The notes beneath the pieces were generated by a model, which was not told where the DNA came from, made no database searches, and saw nothing but the letters and a program-made list of their open reading frames with translations. A stretch of 64,000 nucleotides of DNA from Welwitschia mirabilis (Eukaryota; Gnetophyta; Gnetopsida; Welwitschiales), in contig JBOZIK010000001.1 of assembly GCA_051453625.1 (NCBI GenBank), forward strand, positions 262,319,069 to 262,383,068. The letters are read 5' to 3'. Numbering within the stretch: position 1 is the first letter of the stretch; each line of letters opens with the position of its first letter. Positions 36,150 through 47,300 of the stretch are shown here, piece after piece. A program made the position numbers and the translations under genes.

Positions 36150-36990
36150 AAAACATTTATGATTAATTTCCCTCAAGGATATAATCCCATGGAAAAATTA
36201 TTTTCCTAATTTCTTGTTACCTCTACTAGTTTTGTTCTACTATCTTTGTCCTTTTTAAAGCCTCTACTAGACTCTTAGGTTAAAACATCAATAATCTAAT
36301 AGGAACAAAAGGAAGAAGAATATCAATAAAAATATTTACTTTAGCTTATTTATCTAGATGCATATGTGATTCATATCTTAATAATTCTACAAATTTACAC
36401 CATAAGATGCTATGGTTACATTATGGGCTTGTCTTAGATTATAGAATTCTATAAGCTTCTAGTGAATATAGAACTTGGTAATATATCTATTCTTAAAGAT
36501 ATGCTCAAATTCCCTTTACAGAAGTTCTAGATCTCCTAACTTGGTCATTTCTATTTTCTACTATAACTTTGCTTTTCTTTATAATATATAAATAGCTAAA
36601 GAAGCATTTATATGTATTACATCCTAAGGTACCTAAAATTTTTCATCATTACTCAACCATGCTTCTACTTTAGAAGGATCTAAATTTCTTATAAACTTTA
36701 GTGGATTTAACTTAATAAAAGTTTAGATTAATTTTCTTATACCCATGTTTTTAGGTTAATTGATACCATTATTTTCTTATGAATTTTGACTTTGATTTAC
36801 TATTTGTAATAGGAATTATATGAATGTATTTATTAATGCTTCTCAATTAACGTTGAAAGGGGATTAATTTTCATCATTAGGTTGCTGAGTCTCTTATGAA
36901 TTCTCTTAATGTTCATTACTTGACACAACTGGTCTTACCTCAATGTTTAACTGATAATGATGAGGCATCTAAAAGAAGGGGAAATTTTAT
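36150..36990 (-). pseudogene. gag: gag remnant of element D
   Basis: The minus-strand reading contains LDPSKVEAWLSNDEKF near 36640-36690, INASLAIYIL, then LQREFEHIFKNRYI near 36480-36520, EFYNLRQ near 36440, and the SLVEALKRTK segment near 36240-36270. In order these match the chromovirus capsid core (PxxAExWLxxLEKIF...F..FF.KYFP...EFLxLKQG...VVERAL). Stops stand where Gln is expected. It lies upstream of the protease on the same strand. Confidence 0.8.
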
Positions 36991-38466
36991 AAGATTACAT
37001 TTGAAAATAGAATACATATTATAAATGTTAAACTTAAAAAGATTTTTATGATCTTAAGAAGAATATGGTTATCATTATGAGGTGATGCTTCTCTTTTATA
37101 ATTTAAAGTGTATAATAAATTTCATCTTTTTTTTCAAATTTTAATAAATAAGTTTTATAAATTATGAATATGGTTTTTAACTTTAAAATTATGTAACCAT
37201 ATAATTTAAGTGAAAAATTTAATTACAGATTTAATTATTTTAGAAGTATCTAATTATAAGATAATATTTTATGTATTTATATTTCTTGTAAAAGTTTAAG
37301 ATATTTAAGAAATTATATAAAGTCATTATCCTAAATTATTAAAAGAATCATAATTCTTTTAAGTAATTATTATGTATAGCTATAAAGTAGAGTTTTTAAT
37401 GATTTAATTTCATCATCTGTAGCTAGTGTATGTTGAGGCACAGTAAGCTGGTTCATCTTGCAGATTTCCTCGTCTTTGACATCAACATCCTAATGCCTGA
37501 CATCATGCAGTAGGACACCCCCTTACTAGCCAATAGCTCCTATCGTATGATCATGTATCACAGTCAATACTTAGTTACCATGTTTTATTAGAACTAGTGG
37601 TGGAGACTCTATAGTGATACATAGCCAACTTACTTGCCCCTACTGTACATGGAGGTAGTGAGCTAGAGACATAAGAATAATAATCTTCAAACTACTTTTA
37701 AAATGCAAGGATGTCCTCTTTATTTAATCGCAAAAAGATATTTTTTGACATTTCAAAAGTGCTTACTCCAAAAAGTCGTAGATGCACTTTTAAATAATGA
37801 TAGAAGTGGAGAGCCAAGGGGTTACTAGGATAACTAAATATCAACCATGGTTCGAGAGATTGATGGGTAAGAGGATACTAGAAAAACCACTCCTACACTA
37901 CCCAAAACCAACCTACACCACTTAGTCTCCCTTTGTTATTATGGAACATGCAGGTGATGATACATACCCTTTCTCTTTAATTTATTTAGAGATTTTGAAT
38001 TCTCCTAATAATGACCATCTAGGGGTTGGGATTATAATTAATGATATGAATACTTTTAAACTATTTCAAAAATAATCAACTTCAAGGATTATTAAGGTGC
38101 TAACAATATCATTAGTGTAGTCTTTATACTTATTGGAATTAACATGAATGTAATTTGATGTATATTTATAAAGTAGAAAAATTATAAATATAATGAAATT
38201 CAAGAATATTAAGAGATAAAATTAAATTCATACTTATTTAAAAGTTATAATTATCTTGGAATTTTATTATTAAGGATATAATTGATTTTAATCATTCTTT
38301 AAGATTATTGGGGACATGACTAATTTTATAGCTATTAGGAATTAAGTTTATTATGGTTACACCTAACTTTATGACTATTAAGGAAAAAAGTTGTTAAAGA
38401 TGTACTTGGATTTATATTCTTATGAAATTGTAAGTACTTAATATAAGTTTTATTGAAGTTAACTTA
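36991..38466 (-). other. Leader of element D, with a less AT-rich block at 37400-37960
   Basis: About 1.5 kb between PBS and gag with no recognisable domain. The block at 37400-37960 has visibly more G, C and CpG (CTCGTC, TATCGTATG, AATCGC, AGTCGTAG, TTCGAGAG) than its surroundings. I could not assign it. Confidence 0.45.
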
Positions 38467-38482
38467 GATCTCTGATACCAAT
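38467..38482 (-). other. Primer binding site of element D
   Basis: The minus strand reads ATTGGTATCAGAGATC next to the LTR end GGATTTCACA. It is an almost unmutated initiator tRNA-Met PBS. Confidence 0.9.
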
Positions 38483-38483
38483 T

Positions 38484-39374
38484 TGTGAAATCCTCTCTTC
38501 TCTTATCCTAATTAATTCCTTTTTTTTCCTTTTTTCCGTCTTCATTTCTTATTTAATATTAGTATCTAATAGACAAAGTAAAATCTAAGATTAGAATTTA
38601 CTATTTCCTTATTGGTGTTTTTTTAATATAAGAAAAAAATCATATTAATATTATATATTTATTCATAATTAATTTCTAGGTTATTTTGATAGACAATAGC
38701 AATTTCATAAGTTTGTATCCTCTATTTCATCTTACTTTTTATCACATAAAAATATATCTTATAAATAGTTATAGACTTATTTTAAACATACTTTGATACA
38801 TTTAAGAATCAAATCTTATCAATATAATAGGAGTTTGTAACTCCTATTAAAGATAGTTTAACTTAATATTTGGCATCCTCTAGACCTAACTTGATTTTAC
38901 TTCAAGTTCTAGACTATACAAACATAAATGGGCTCAACTTCACAAGCTTTACTTTATCTTAATATACCTCTAAAATAGGTAATTTGGAGTAAGTTCATAC
39001 ATGGATAGAGTCGTAGACTTCAAATCCACTTTTTAAATGATATATTAAAAAAAATGCAATGTAATCCATATTGATGATGAAATCTAAAGTGTGAGGATGA
39101 TCATTATTAGAATTATCTTAAGTCAGTCTTGTTTGATGAATACACCATACAAATGCATACATATAGTTCTATCTATTGTGGAGATATAGTAGGTTATTTA
39201 TGTAGTTATAATAATTCTAATTATCATTAGGTTCATTTTATAGAAATAATCAGAAAAGGGAAAATAAACATAATAAAAAATCTCTATATTTAAGATTACA
39301 ATAATGAAAAATCTAAAAAAAGAAAATATTATTTTCTTTTTATCTAAATAACACAAGTATTCTTTATTTTCTTT

Positions 39375-39426
<52 letters not shown>

Positions 39427-39546
39427 ACATATTAAGAANNNNNNNNNNNNNNNNNNNNNNNNNNNNNNNNNNNNNNNNNNNNNNNNNNNNNNNNNNNNNN
39501 NNNNNNNNNNNNNNNNNNNNNNNNNNNNNNNNNNNNNNTATTTTCT

Positions 39547-39592
<46 letters not shown>

Positions 39593-41680
39593 ACATATTA
39601 AGAATATATTTAAAAGAACTAAAACATGCTTGAAACTATGTCAACCCTAAAAACATTCTTCTATGCTCTTCTGATAATTTCCCTTGATTAATGCAATGAA
39701 GGTAAACAAAATAAAGTATAGCTTAAGAATAATTGTTAAAATATAACTCTTTATCTAAGATTCATATAGCTACTTTACATGTCAATAAAATAAGTGACAA
39801 GCTAATGACTATTTATGTTACTTAAATTACTAAGATGAACACACTTACAAGCATACAAGTTTAATGTAAGATAAAGTAAAAATGGTAAAAGAGATATTTC
39901 TACAAATAAAACATTATTTCTAGGTAATTTAAGTTAAATATATTTATAGGAACATATATTGTATACTTAATTTCCCATAAGATTTTATGTAATAATTTTT
40001 TTATAATTTAAAACATTAATAATAACATTTTTAGGCTTTAAGGAGACAACATACTAAAGAATTAATACTTAATTATGAAGGAAATAAATCATAGTTGTTT
40101 TTTATATTCAAGATATATAAGAGGATCCTCAAAATCTAACTTAAACTATCTCGAAGTTATAAAATATTATTTCTAAGATCATCATTTAAAGTTAAAAACA
40201 ATAAAATTTTTCAAAATTATATTCCTACTTCACTACACTAAAATAATCATAAAATTTAAAATACTTTGACTTTTTAAATGATTCAAGATGTTTTGGTAAA
40301 CCTTTTCGAATATATATAACCTAGATATCTAATACATAATTATAGAAATGTAAATTAATTTCTTACTATTTTTTGCATTTACTTTCTAATATATTTTAAC
40401 AAATAAGTATTTTAAAAGTAATTAGACAATTAGAGAATTATTGCTTTTATAATATCATATTTATGGCACAATTCTAGAATTATAGAAAATATCACTGATT
40501 TATACCTACTAATTAATAAGCTATGATATTTTTAACCTATACCTCTATTCTAAAAATTTCGTTTTTTACAATAACAAAGATATGATAAACTTTATACAAT
40601 TAATTATGCAATAATTTAGATTAGTAAAATAATTAATATACTAATTAATTACATATAAAATATCTTAACTATGTTATTAAGTCAAATCATTATATACAGA
40701 AAAATTAAATTAATTCACAAAGAGCCATTTACTATGAGCCTTAGTATTTTCATGAAAGAGCACTAGCCTAAAAGAGATTCTTTAAGGATCAAAATTTAGC
40801 CTTAATAAGATGGACCTAATGCATAATAGATAAAAAATAATATTAAAATAAACATGGATATCCAAATTTTATTTTCTTTTTATAAAAAATCCCTTAGTCA
40901 CTTAGCTATAATCATCCATTAGTAACCTCCATTACTAAGCTCAAGAGACCCTTCATATCTTTCTAGTGTCTTGGTAAGGGTCAATGGAAGGGAATAATAT
41001 TTTTTAACATAGTTACATAAAAACTATAAATAATTCCCTAATGAAATTTCACATCATTCAAATAGAATCTTCAAAAAAGATCATGTGGATAATGGATGTA
41101 AAAATCCTGTATGAGAATATTAGTAAGTCCTTAATAGTTAAGATTGATGAAGATGCAAGCTCAAAAGTTGCTTAGCTTTAACCTTCCAAGCTCCAAGTTC
41201 CATAAGAAAGAGAATAAAAAAATATAGAGAGAGGAAAGCAAGAAATTCACTTGTATAAAAAAATGCAAAGTATCTTTTCTTTGCAAGAGAGGAAAGGATC
41301 TTTGTATATAGATAGACAAAGGCACATAGATCAAGATCACAAGATCACATGATTTAGCATTGATAAGTAGGATGAGTAATAAGTAATCTTAGAATATAAA
41401 AAGAGACCATATTTATGACTTATGCATCTAATTAGGATGAGTAATCTTCTTACTTTGATTAGTAAGGATATTTACATGTATTATTTCCTTATATTAGATC
41501 CTTCTTAATCCTTCATAGGATTATAAGTAAGTCTAAGAAATCCGAGATATGTATGAAAAGAATAAATGCATAAGTCTCAAAATTTTCATGTGATATAATG
41601 AGATAAACTCTTCAATTATAATAAATAAAACAATCAGTACATTATGAACCAAGTTCCCTTATACATATCGAAAACATTAT
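38484..41680 (-). repeat. 5' LTR of element D (truncated by element E)
   Basis: The low end is TGTGAAATCC next to the PBS. 39105-41680 aligns with the two parts of the 3' LTR. The start of the LTR (about 500 bp, matching 31905-32419) is missing because element E's LTR begins at 41681. Confidence 0.75.
39379..39597. repeat. (TA)n microsatellite on both sides of a 100-N gap (39439-39538)
   Basis: TTTTCTTTC(A/T) followed by about 44 and 38 bases of alternating TA, then AAACACATATTAAGAA, occurs before and after the gap. It is most likely one locus represented twice. The apparent reading frames here are TA-repeat translations. Confidence 0.85.
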
Positions 41681-42919
41681 TGTGATGCCAATTTCTAGGA
41701 ATTTGATGGTCTATTTTGATACTTTTGTAAGACATTTACATAGGTTTGGATGCAATACTGATGATTATGAAGATCTAATAGGATGATCAATAAAACATGT
41801 CATTCTTAGCATATTTAGTGTTTTCTTAGGGTTATTCTGAACTACATATTTAAAAGAAGACTTCATGATGAAAAATATTGATTAACCTTTAAGATTAAAG
41901 ATAAGGAAAACTGTTGTCTCCTATGTCTTCCCCATGATAAGTAGGATGATGACACTACTGACATGGACAGAAGCTGCAGGGTTGATAGTAGGGCATGAAG
42001 ATATTTTGATGTAGACTGAAGTCCCTTACATTTTCCTAATTATAGTCCGAACAATAACTGTTTTTATATGGTTAGAAAGAAATAGCTTTGTAATGGGATC
42101 AAGTGACCCATGTGGGATGTTAGGATTTCTTTTTTGACTTCTAGGATTTATTTTTTAGAACCTCAATGAAAAACTATAAATACCCTTCCGCTATTTCATT
42201 TTTATCCTATCTTTTATACTTAATACGAAAGATTAAAAGATAAGTGATCCATTCATAGCTACAGGAAGGATTTTCCTTGGTGTTAGATTAAGTCTCTTTC
42301 ATTGAGGTGTTATTATTTTATTTGAAAGTGGATGTAAGATTCTTGAGTTAATATTAAAAACTCTTTTGAATCAATACAATTTCTATTTCATTTTAATTTT
42401 ATATTTTCCTTATGGTTTACATTGATCATGGTTTAAAGTGATAACTCTATGATTTATCTAGATCATAAGGGAAATATTTATTAAGGTTAACCTTATTTAG
42501 TATTAGATTTTCATTTCTTTTCTATTCCATCTCACTTTGCATTTTATATTCTATTTGGTAAATCTCTTAGTTTATGTTGGTTAAGAACTAGTGAATAATT
42601 TTCTTAATTGATATAAGTTATAGAAAAGCTAGTTTTTGTGATAGAAGGATTAGCAGCCAAGAGATTTCATTCAATATCCATTTGCATTTCATTTTCATTT
42701 ACTTGCATTTCATTCTCTTATTTATTTACTTTTAGTTTTTATAAGATAAAAAATCAAACACATATTAGAAATCAATTCTCTAACTCTTAACCTAGTTCAT
42801 TCATTAGAATTACAACATTTGGATGAAATCCTATCTATATAAGTATGTGTTTTTTAAACTTATTTGATTTATAGGTTTACCTAAGAAACTTTAAAATTAC
42901 ATAAATTCGTACCATAACA
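41681..42919 (+). repeat. 5' LTR of element E
   Basis: It starts TGTGATGCCAATTT and ends ACCATAACA three bases before the PBS. It is 1239 bp and aligns with element C's LTRs. It contains a stem-loop-like motif at about 41921-41952 (CTATGTCTT ... GGATGATGA). Confidence 0.85.
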
Positions 42920-42922
42920 TTT

Positions 42923-42940
42923 TGGCACCATTGTTGGGAA
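42923..42940 (+). other. Primer binding site of element E
   Basis: TGGCACCATTGTTGGGAA is the best-kept tRNA-Asp-type PBS in the window (canonical TGGCGCCGTTGCCGGGGA). Confidence 0.9.
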
Positions 42941-43210
42941 AGACCATAAGGAGTTGGAGAATTCTAATTAACCAAATAAGTACCTTGAATCTTTTTTTCA
43001 ATTTATTTATTTGAATTAATCTCATATTTCTAGTATAATTTGAAGTAGGTTTATTTCCACATAATTTTATTTTATGTGAATTTTTTAAGGACCTTTTCAT
43101 TCTCTCTGTCGTTTCAATGACATTGGGCATGATAGTTTTGAAATTTTGAAATTAGTCTTTATTTTTGCAAAACTTCATTTATTTTTTTAGTAATAAAACT
43201 ATTAATATCT

Positions 43211-43433
43211 CTGTCATCATCAAGACAAGTAGGATGATAGTATTGTTATTTTTTTTTGCACTTCGTAATTTTATTTTTCTATGAGTTTAAATAAATTATC
43301 ATTTTATCTATCATCCCCATGAAAGTTTGGATGATAGCTTAGTTTTCTTCTATTAGTAAATTTTCATAGTTTTGAATTTCTATTACTGTGATCATCGTCT
43401 TTCCTGTTGTCCCCACGACCAGGTAGATAATGG
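43211..43433 (+). repeat. Three regularly spaced 30-bp stem-loops in element E leader
   Basis: Copies lie at 43211-43240, 43308-43337 and 43404-43433, spaced 97 and 96 bp. The middle copy has perfect 9-bp arms, CTATCATCC and GGATGATAG, around the 12-nt loop CCATGAAAGTTT. The others have arms CTGTCATCA/GGATGATAG and CTGTTGTCC/AGATAATGG, with loops TCAAGACAAGTA and CCACGACCAGGT. The T-rich sequence between copies is also similar, so the unit is a ~97-bp tandem repeat. Confidence 0.8.
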
Positions 43434-43484
43434 TTTTTTATTTTTTATTTCAATTTTTTATTTATTAATTAAACATGTAGGGAC

Positions 43485-45287
43485 ATGGTAAATTCTACTA
43501 AAAAGACAAAATATTAGAGAGAATAGAACCTAATTAAAGAAAACATTAGAGAATCATTATTAAAATTTGAGTTAAGTCTAGATACACACATCCTAAGTAT
43601 GCAAAGTCCCAAAATTGAAAAAGAAGATTTTTCTACTTTTATTGTTTTAGAATTAGTTAAAAGAAAATTGTAGTATAAAAGTAGATCATATTTTTCTTTG
43701 AATATGTCGAACGTATCAAAATCATTAGAAAAACAAGAGCAAGTTTCCTTATCTAATACTCCAATCATAATAGGAACTTCTTCCTTGAATGAAAAAATTA
43801 CTTTTAGGGATTTAATTATAAATAGAAAACATGAAATTTAAAATCCTTTTGATTTATCTTCTAAAGATGATGTAGAATTAAGAAATTTAAGTGGTTATCC
43901 TATATTTTTANNNNNNNNNNNNNNNNNNNNNNNNNNNNNNNNNNNNNNNNNNNNNNNNNNNNNNNNNNNNNNNNNNNNNNNNNNNNNNNNNNNNNNNNNN
44001 NNNNNNNNNNNNNNNNNNNNNNNNNNNNNNNNNNNNNNNNNNNNNNNNNNNNNNNNNNNNNNNNNNNNNNNNNNNNNNNNNNNNNNNNNNNNNNNNNNNN
44101 NNNNNNNNNNNNNNNNNNNNNNNNNNNNNNNNNNNNNNNNNNNNNNNNNNNNNNNNNNNNNNNNNNNNNNNNNNNNNNNNNNNNNNNNNNNNNNNNNNNN
44201 NNNNNNNNNNNNNNNNNNNNNNNNNNNNNNNNNNNNNNNNNNNNNNNNNNNNNNNNNNNNNNNNNNNNNNNNNNNNNNNNNNNNNNNNNNNNNNNNNNNN
44301 NNNNNNNNNNNNNNNNNNNNNNNNNNNNNNNNNNNNNNNNNNNNNNNNNNNNNNNNNNNNNNNNNNNNNNNNNNNNNNNNNNNNNNNNNNNNNNNNNNNN
44401 NNNNNNNNNNNNNNNNNNNNNNNNNNNNNNNNNNNNNNNNNNNNNNNNNNNNNNNNNNNNTATACTTATATTATTATTTTTCAATCCATACTTAGAGAAA
44501 GAGAAAAATTTTGACTTAAAACTATTTCATATAAAAGTCTTAAATCTGAGAGTCAAGTGCAAGAATTATTTATTAAACAATTTTTGAGTGATAGTTCCAT
44601 AAGGAAGATAAGAAAAGAAGTAATCAACTTTCAACAACAACCTCATAAGGATTATGCAACATCCTATGAATGTTTTATAATTGCTAGCCATTTCAAACCT
44701 ATTGATGAATTTTCTAAAAAAGAGCCAGTAGATTATTTTTATAGTGAATTGAATACATCAACAAATAAATTAGTAGATTTTTATTATAGAGGCAACTTGT
44801 TAAATCTAAGCCTAGATGATGCATGGAGTGTGTTAGAAAACTTGGTAAAAATAATTCAAACTTGGCCTAAACCACTAAAGAAAATTGCACTGTAGGTTAA
44901 ATTCTAAAGAATTTAAAGGAAGTAAAACATGATAAGGAATAAAAAAGAGAGGACTTAAACAACCTAATGAAATATTTAACTACTACTTTAAAGAAGTATA
45001 TACAAATGATAGTTGATGCAAAAGTACTAAAAAAGGAAAATTCAACTTCAAATTATGAAATTTATAAAGATGACTTATATTCAACAAAAGAATTCCCTTT
45101 GTTACGAACTTGTAAGAAAAGGATGTTTAAAGAAGTGTATGCCTTCAACCAAAGGACACCTAACTTTAAAATCCAGCAATAATTTCAACAAAGATTAGGT
45201 GAATAACCTCAATGGAAACCATTTGAAAGTAGATTCAAGAATTCCAAATTTCAATATAATTTTTAACAAAATTAGAATAATCCACTT
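43485..45287 (+). pseudogene. gag: gag of element E (partly open, interrupted by a gap)
   Basis: ATG at 43485 lies in the conserved GGGACATGGTAAA context. After the gap, a 112-codon open stretch (44557-44895) is the capsid core. It contains LFIKQFLSDSSIRKIRKEV, FQQQPHKDYATSYECF, VDYFYSELN and LSLDDAWSVLENL. These match Athila gag in order (FLxKFFPxxKxxxLRxEIxxFxQ, ESLYEAWERFK, LQxFYxGL, AWxLIExMA). A second open stretch (44967-45182) follows a frame change. It is the least decayed coding sequence in the window. The CCHC region is not recognisable before the junction at about 45287. Confidence 0.8.
43911..44460. other. Assembly gap (550 N)
   Basis: The gap lies within gag of element E. Reading frames running through it have no meaning. 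Confidence 0.95.
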
Positions 45288-47300
45288 AGTATAATTCTTT
45301 TAAGTTTTAGATAGAGTTTTACTATGATAAGATATAACCTTAAAATCATTTTCATACTTTGAACAAAGTACCCCACCCCTGGAATAATTACTGACATCAC
45401 ATACTAACTCAAAATATTTTTCCCAATCAAGTCCCATTATAATAGGAGCTTAAGAAGTTTACCTTTTAGTTTATTGTAACCATATTAATAAGATTCATTT
45501 TAAGTAAATTTAGCTTCATTTTCTTGAAATAAGTGAAGGGGTTTATAAATTTTTACATAATCTTGAATAAAATAATGATAAAAACCATAATAACCAAGGA
45601 AGGATCAGATTTGTTTTACATTAGTTGGAGGAATTAGGTTTTTAACAATATCAATTTTTTTAGGGTTCATCCTAATTCCTTTATCTAAAACATGATGACC
45701 TAAGATAATTACACTATTCAATAAAAAGAAACTTTTCTACCAACTCAAATGTAGGCAACTAGAAATGCATCTATCAAAACATTTATCTAATCTTTCTAAG
45801 ATTTGCTCAAAGGTTTTACAATAGATAGAGAAGTCATCTATAAAAATTTCTATTAATTCCATCATTACATGTTAAAAAGTATTAAGAGCATTGCAAAGTC
45901 CAAAAGGCATGCGTATAAAAGTAAAAGTAACAAAAGGTAAACTAAAAGTATTTTTAGTTTGATTCTCACTAGAAATACAAACCTAATTCTAATTACTATA
46001 TCCAGTAAGAAAAGAATAAAATGCATGTCCTTGAATTCTATCAAGTATCTGATTAAGAAAAGATAAAGGAAAATGGTCCTTTTTTATTACTTTATTTAAT
46101 TTTCTAAAATTAATTCACGCCCTCCATTTCTCCTTTTTCTTAGGTACTACCATCAAAGGACTACTCCACTAACTATTGATTATAACATAAATAAATCTAG
46201 CATCCATTAAATTAATGATTTCATCTTTTATGACTTGCTTAAGGGATAAATTATGTTTATTTTAGGATTGACTAATAGGTTTTGCATTATTCTTAAGGTA
46301 GATTTTATGTTAAATAATTAAGGTAGGAATGGCTGTTAAATATTTATAGGACCAAGTAAATACATTTACATTAGATTTTAAAAGTAAGATTAAATTTAAT
46401 TCTTGTTGAGAAAAAAAATATTTTTGTTTATTACCAAAGGTTTGTTCTGAGCATTACATAGAAAGATATATTCTAGTTAGTTAGGTAAATGTTTTAGATT
46501 TAGATTTAGATTTATATTTTTATTTTCTATTAAATTTTCATTAAATTTAACTATCATCTTAGACTATTGTCCAAACAGTAGTAGTAAATGATCACACATA
46601 AAATAAGAAATCTCAATTTTGGTCAGAACTCAAACTTCTACACAATTGATAGATTTAGTCTTTCTACTCTCCTAATCTAAATAATCAATTTTTAAATTTT
46701 CAAAATAAAGTGTATTATTATTAAAATCTATTAATTTGTCTACTTTAAATTAATCAACAAATACAGTTGGTTTATAAAGCATTGATTATATTTCTTTGAG
46801 GGATCAATGTTATAGGAAGAAACTTGGTTTAATTTTTTCTTTAACACTCAAATCATTACTTAAATATTTTTTTAGCAACATCAAATACTCTTATTATGAA
46901 CTTCTTATTTTGTAAATGACATTTCATTATTTCCATTCTGATATCAATAATGCAGTGGACTATTGCATGAAAAACTCTTCTTGAAAGTAATGTATAACCA
47001 TCTTTATGTTCAACTTTAATCACAACCACATCAAGAGTGTAGAAGGATTTTTTAACTTAAATCACTAAATATTTAGTTATGCTTAAAGATTTCTTAATTA
47101 ATTTATCTATTAATTCTAAGAAAATCCTTGTAAGCCCAATTCTGCTTTTTAATCCAAGTTATTAACAAATGTGCAAGGACAATTGACACTTTCTCTTTTA
47201 TCAATCAAGGATTTCTTTACTCTTTTGTTTTCTTTCAAAGTAATACTAAAAATTGCTACCATTAGATCCTTGAACTTTGAACATTTTTGTAAGATTAAGT
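45288..47300 (-). pseudogene. pol: PR-RT-RNase H remnant of element F
   Basis: Protease near 46860-47170, with a CIIDIRMEIMKCHL segment near 46920-46960 matching the ALIDVxxGxLTLRVG region of Athila protease. RT remnants run from about 46260 to 45560. RNase H starts with APIIMGLDWEKYFELVCDVS near 45395-45455 and runs to YHSKTLSKT near 45310-45335, matching the DWxxPFELMCDASD...YASRTLDEAQ order. Sequence homology ends at the junction with element E. Confidence 0.8.

Larger units (their letters stand above)
16930..41680 (-). mobile_element. Chromovirus element D (Tekay/Del type, minus strand), interrupted by elements C and E
   Basis: This is a minus-strand Ty3/gypsy element with very long LTRs. 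The interior runs from PBS (38467-38482) through gag, protease, RT, RNase H, integrase and a C-terminal chromodomain region to the PPT at 32420-32430. The 3' LTR is 30480-32419 plus 16930-17960, separated by the insertion of element C. The 5' LTR is 38484-41680, broken off by element E; its missing ~500 bp (matching 31905-32419) were not found elsewhere in the window. The 3' LTR also lacks about 620 bp at its far end, next to the LINE. Del-type chromoviruses are known for multi-kilobase LTRs, which fits. Confidence 0.75.
41681..45287 (+). mobile_element. Athila-type element E, 5' part only
   Basis: It has 5' LTR, PBS, leader and gag on the plus strand, of the same family as element C. The element stops within the end of gag at about 45287, where the inverted element F begins in its RNase H. 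Pol, the post-pol ORF and the 3' LTR are not present in this orientation. A 550-N gap covers the N-terminal half of gag. Confidence 0.8.

Noticed and set aside
35935-36162. 75-codon plus-strand hydrophobic ORF (Ile/Leu-rich) as a membrane protein
   Set aside because: It is antisense to element D between gag and protease; the Ile/Leu content comes from AT richness.
39198-39594. Minus-strand ORFs with long Ile-Tyr repeats
   Set aside because: They are translations of a (TA)n microsatellite, one of them running through an N gap.
16930-41680. The repeats at 16930-17960, 30485-31960 and 39105-41680 as a separate transposon family
   Set aside because: They are better explained as the two long LTRs of element D: both lie at its PBS and PPT ends in the right orientation, and one is split by element C.
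43891-44514. ORFs of about 200 codons on both strands
   Set aside because: Almost all codons are Ns in an assembly gap.
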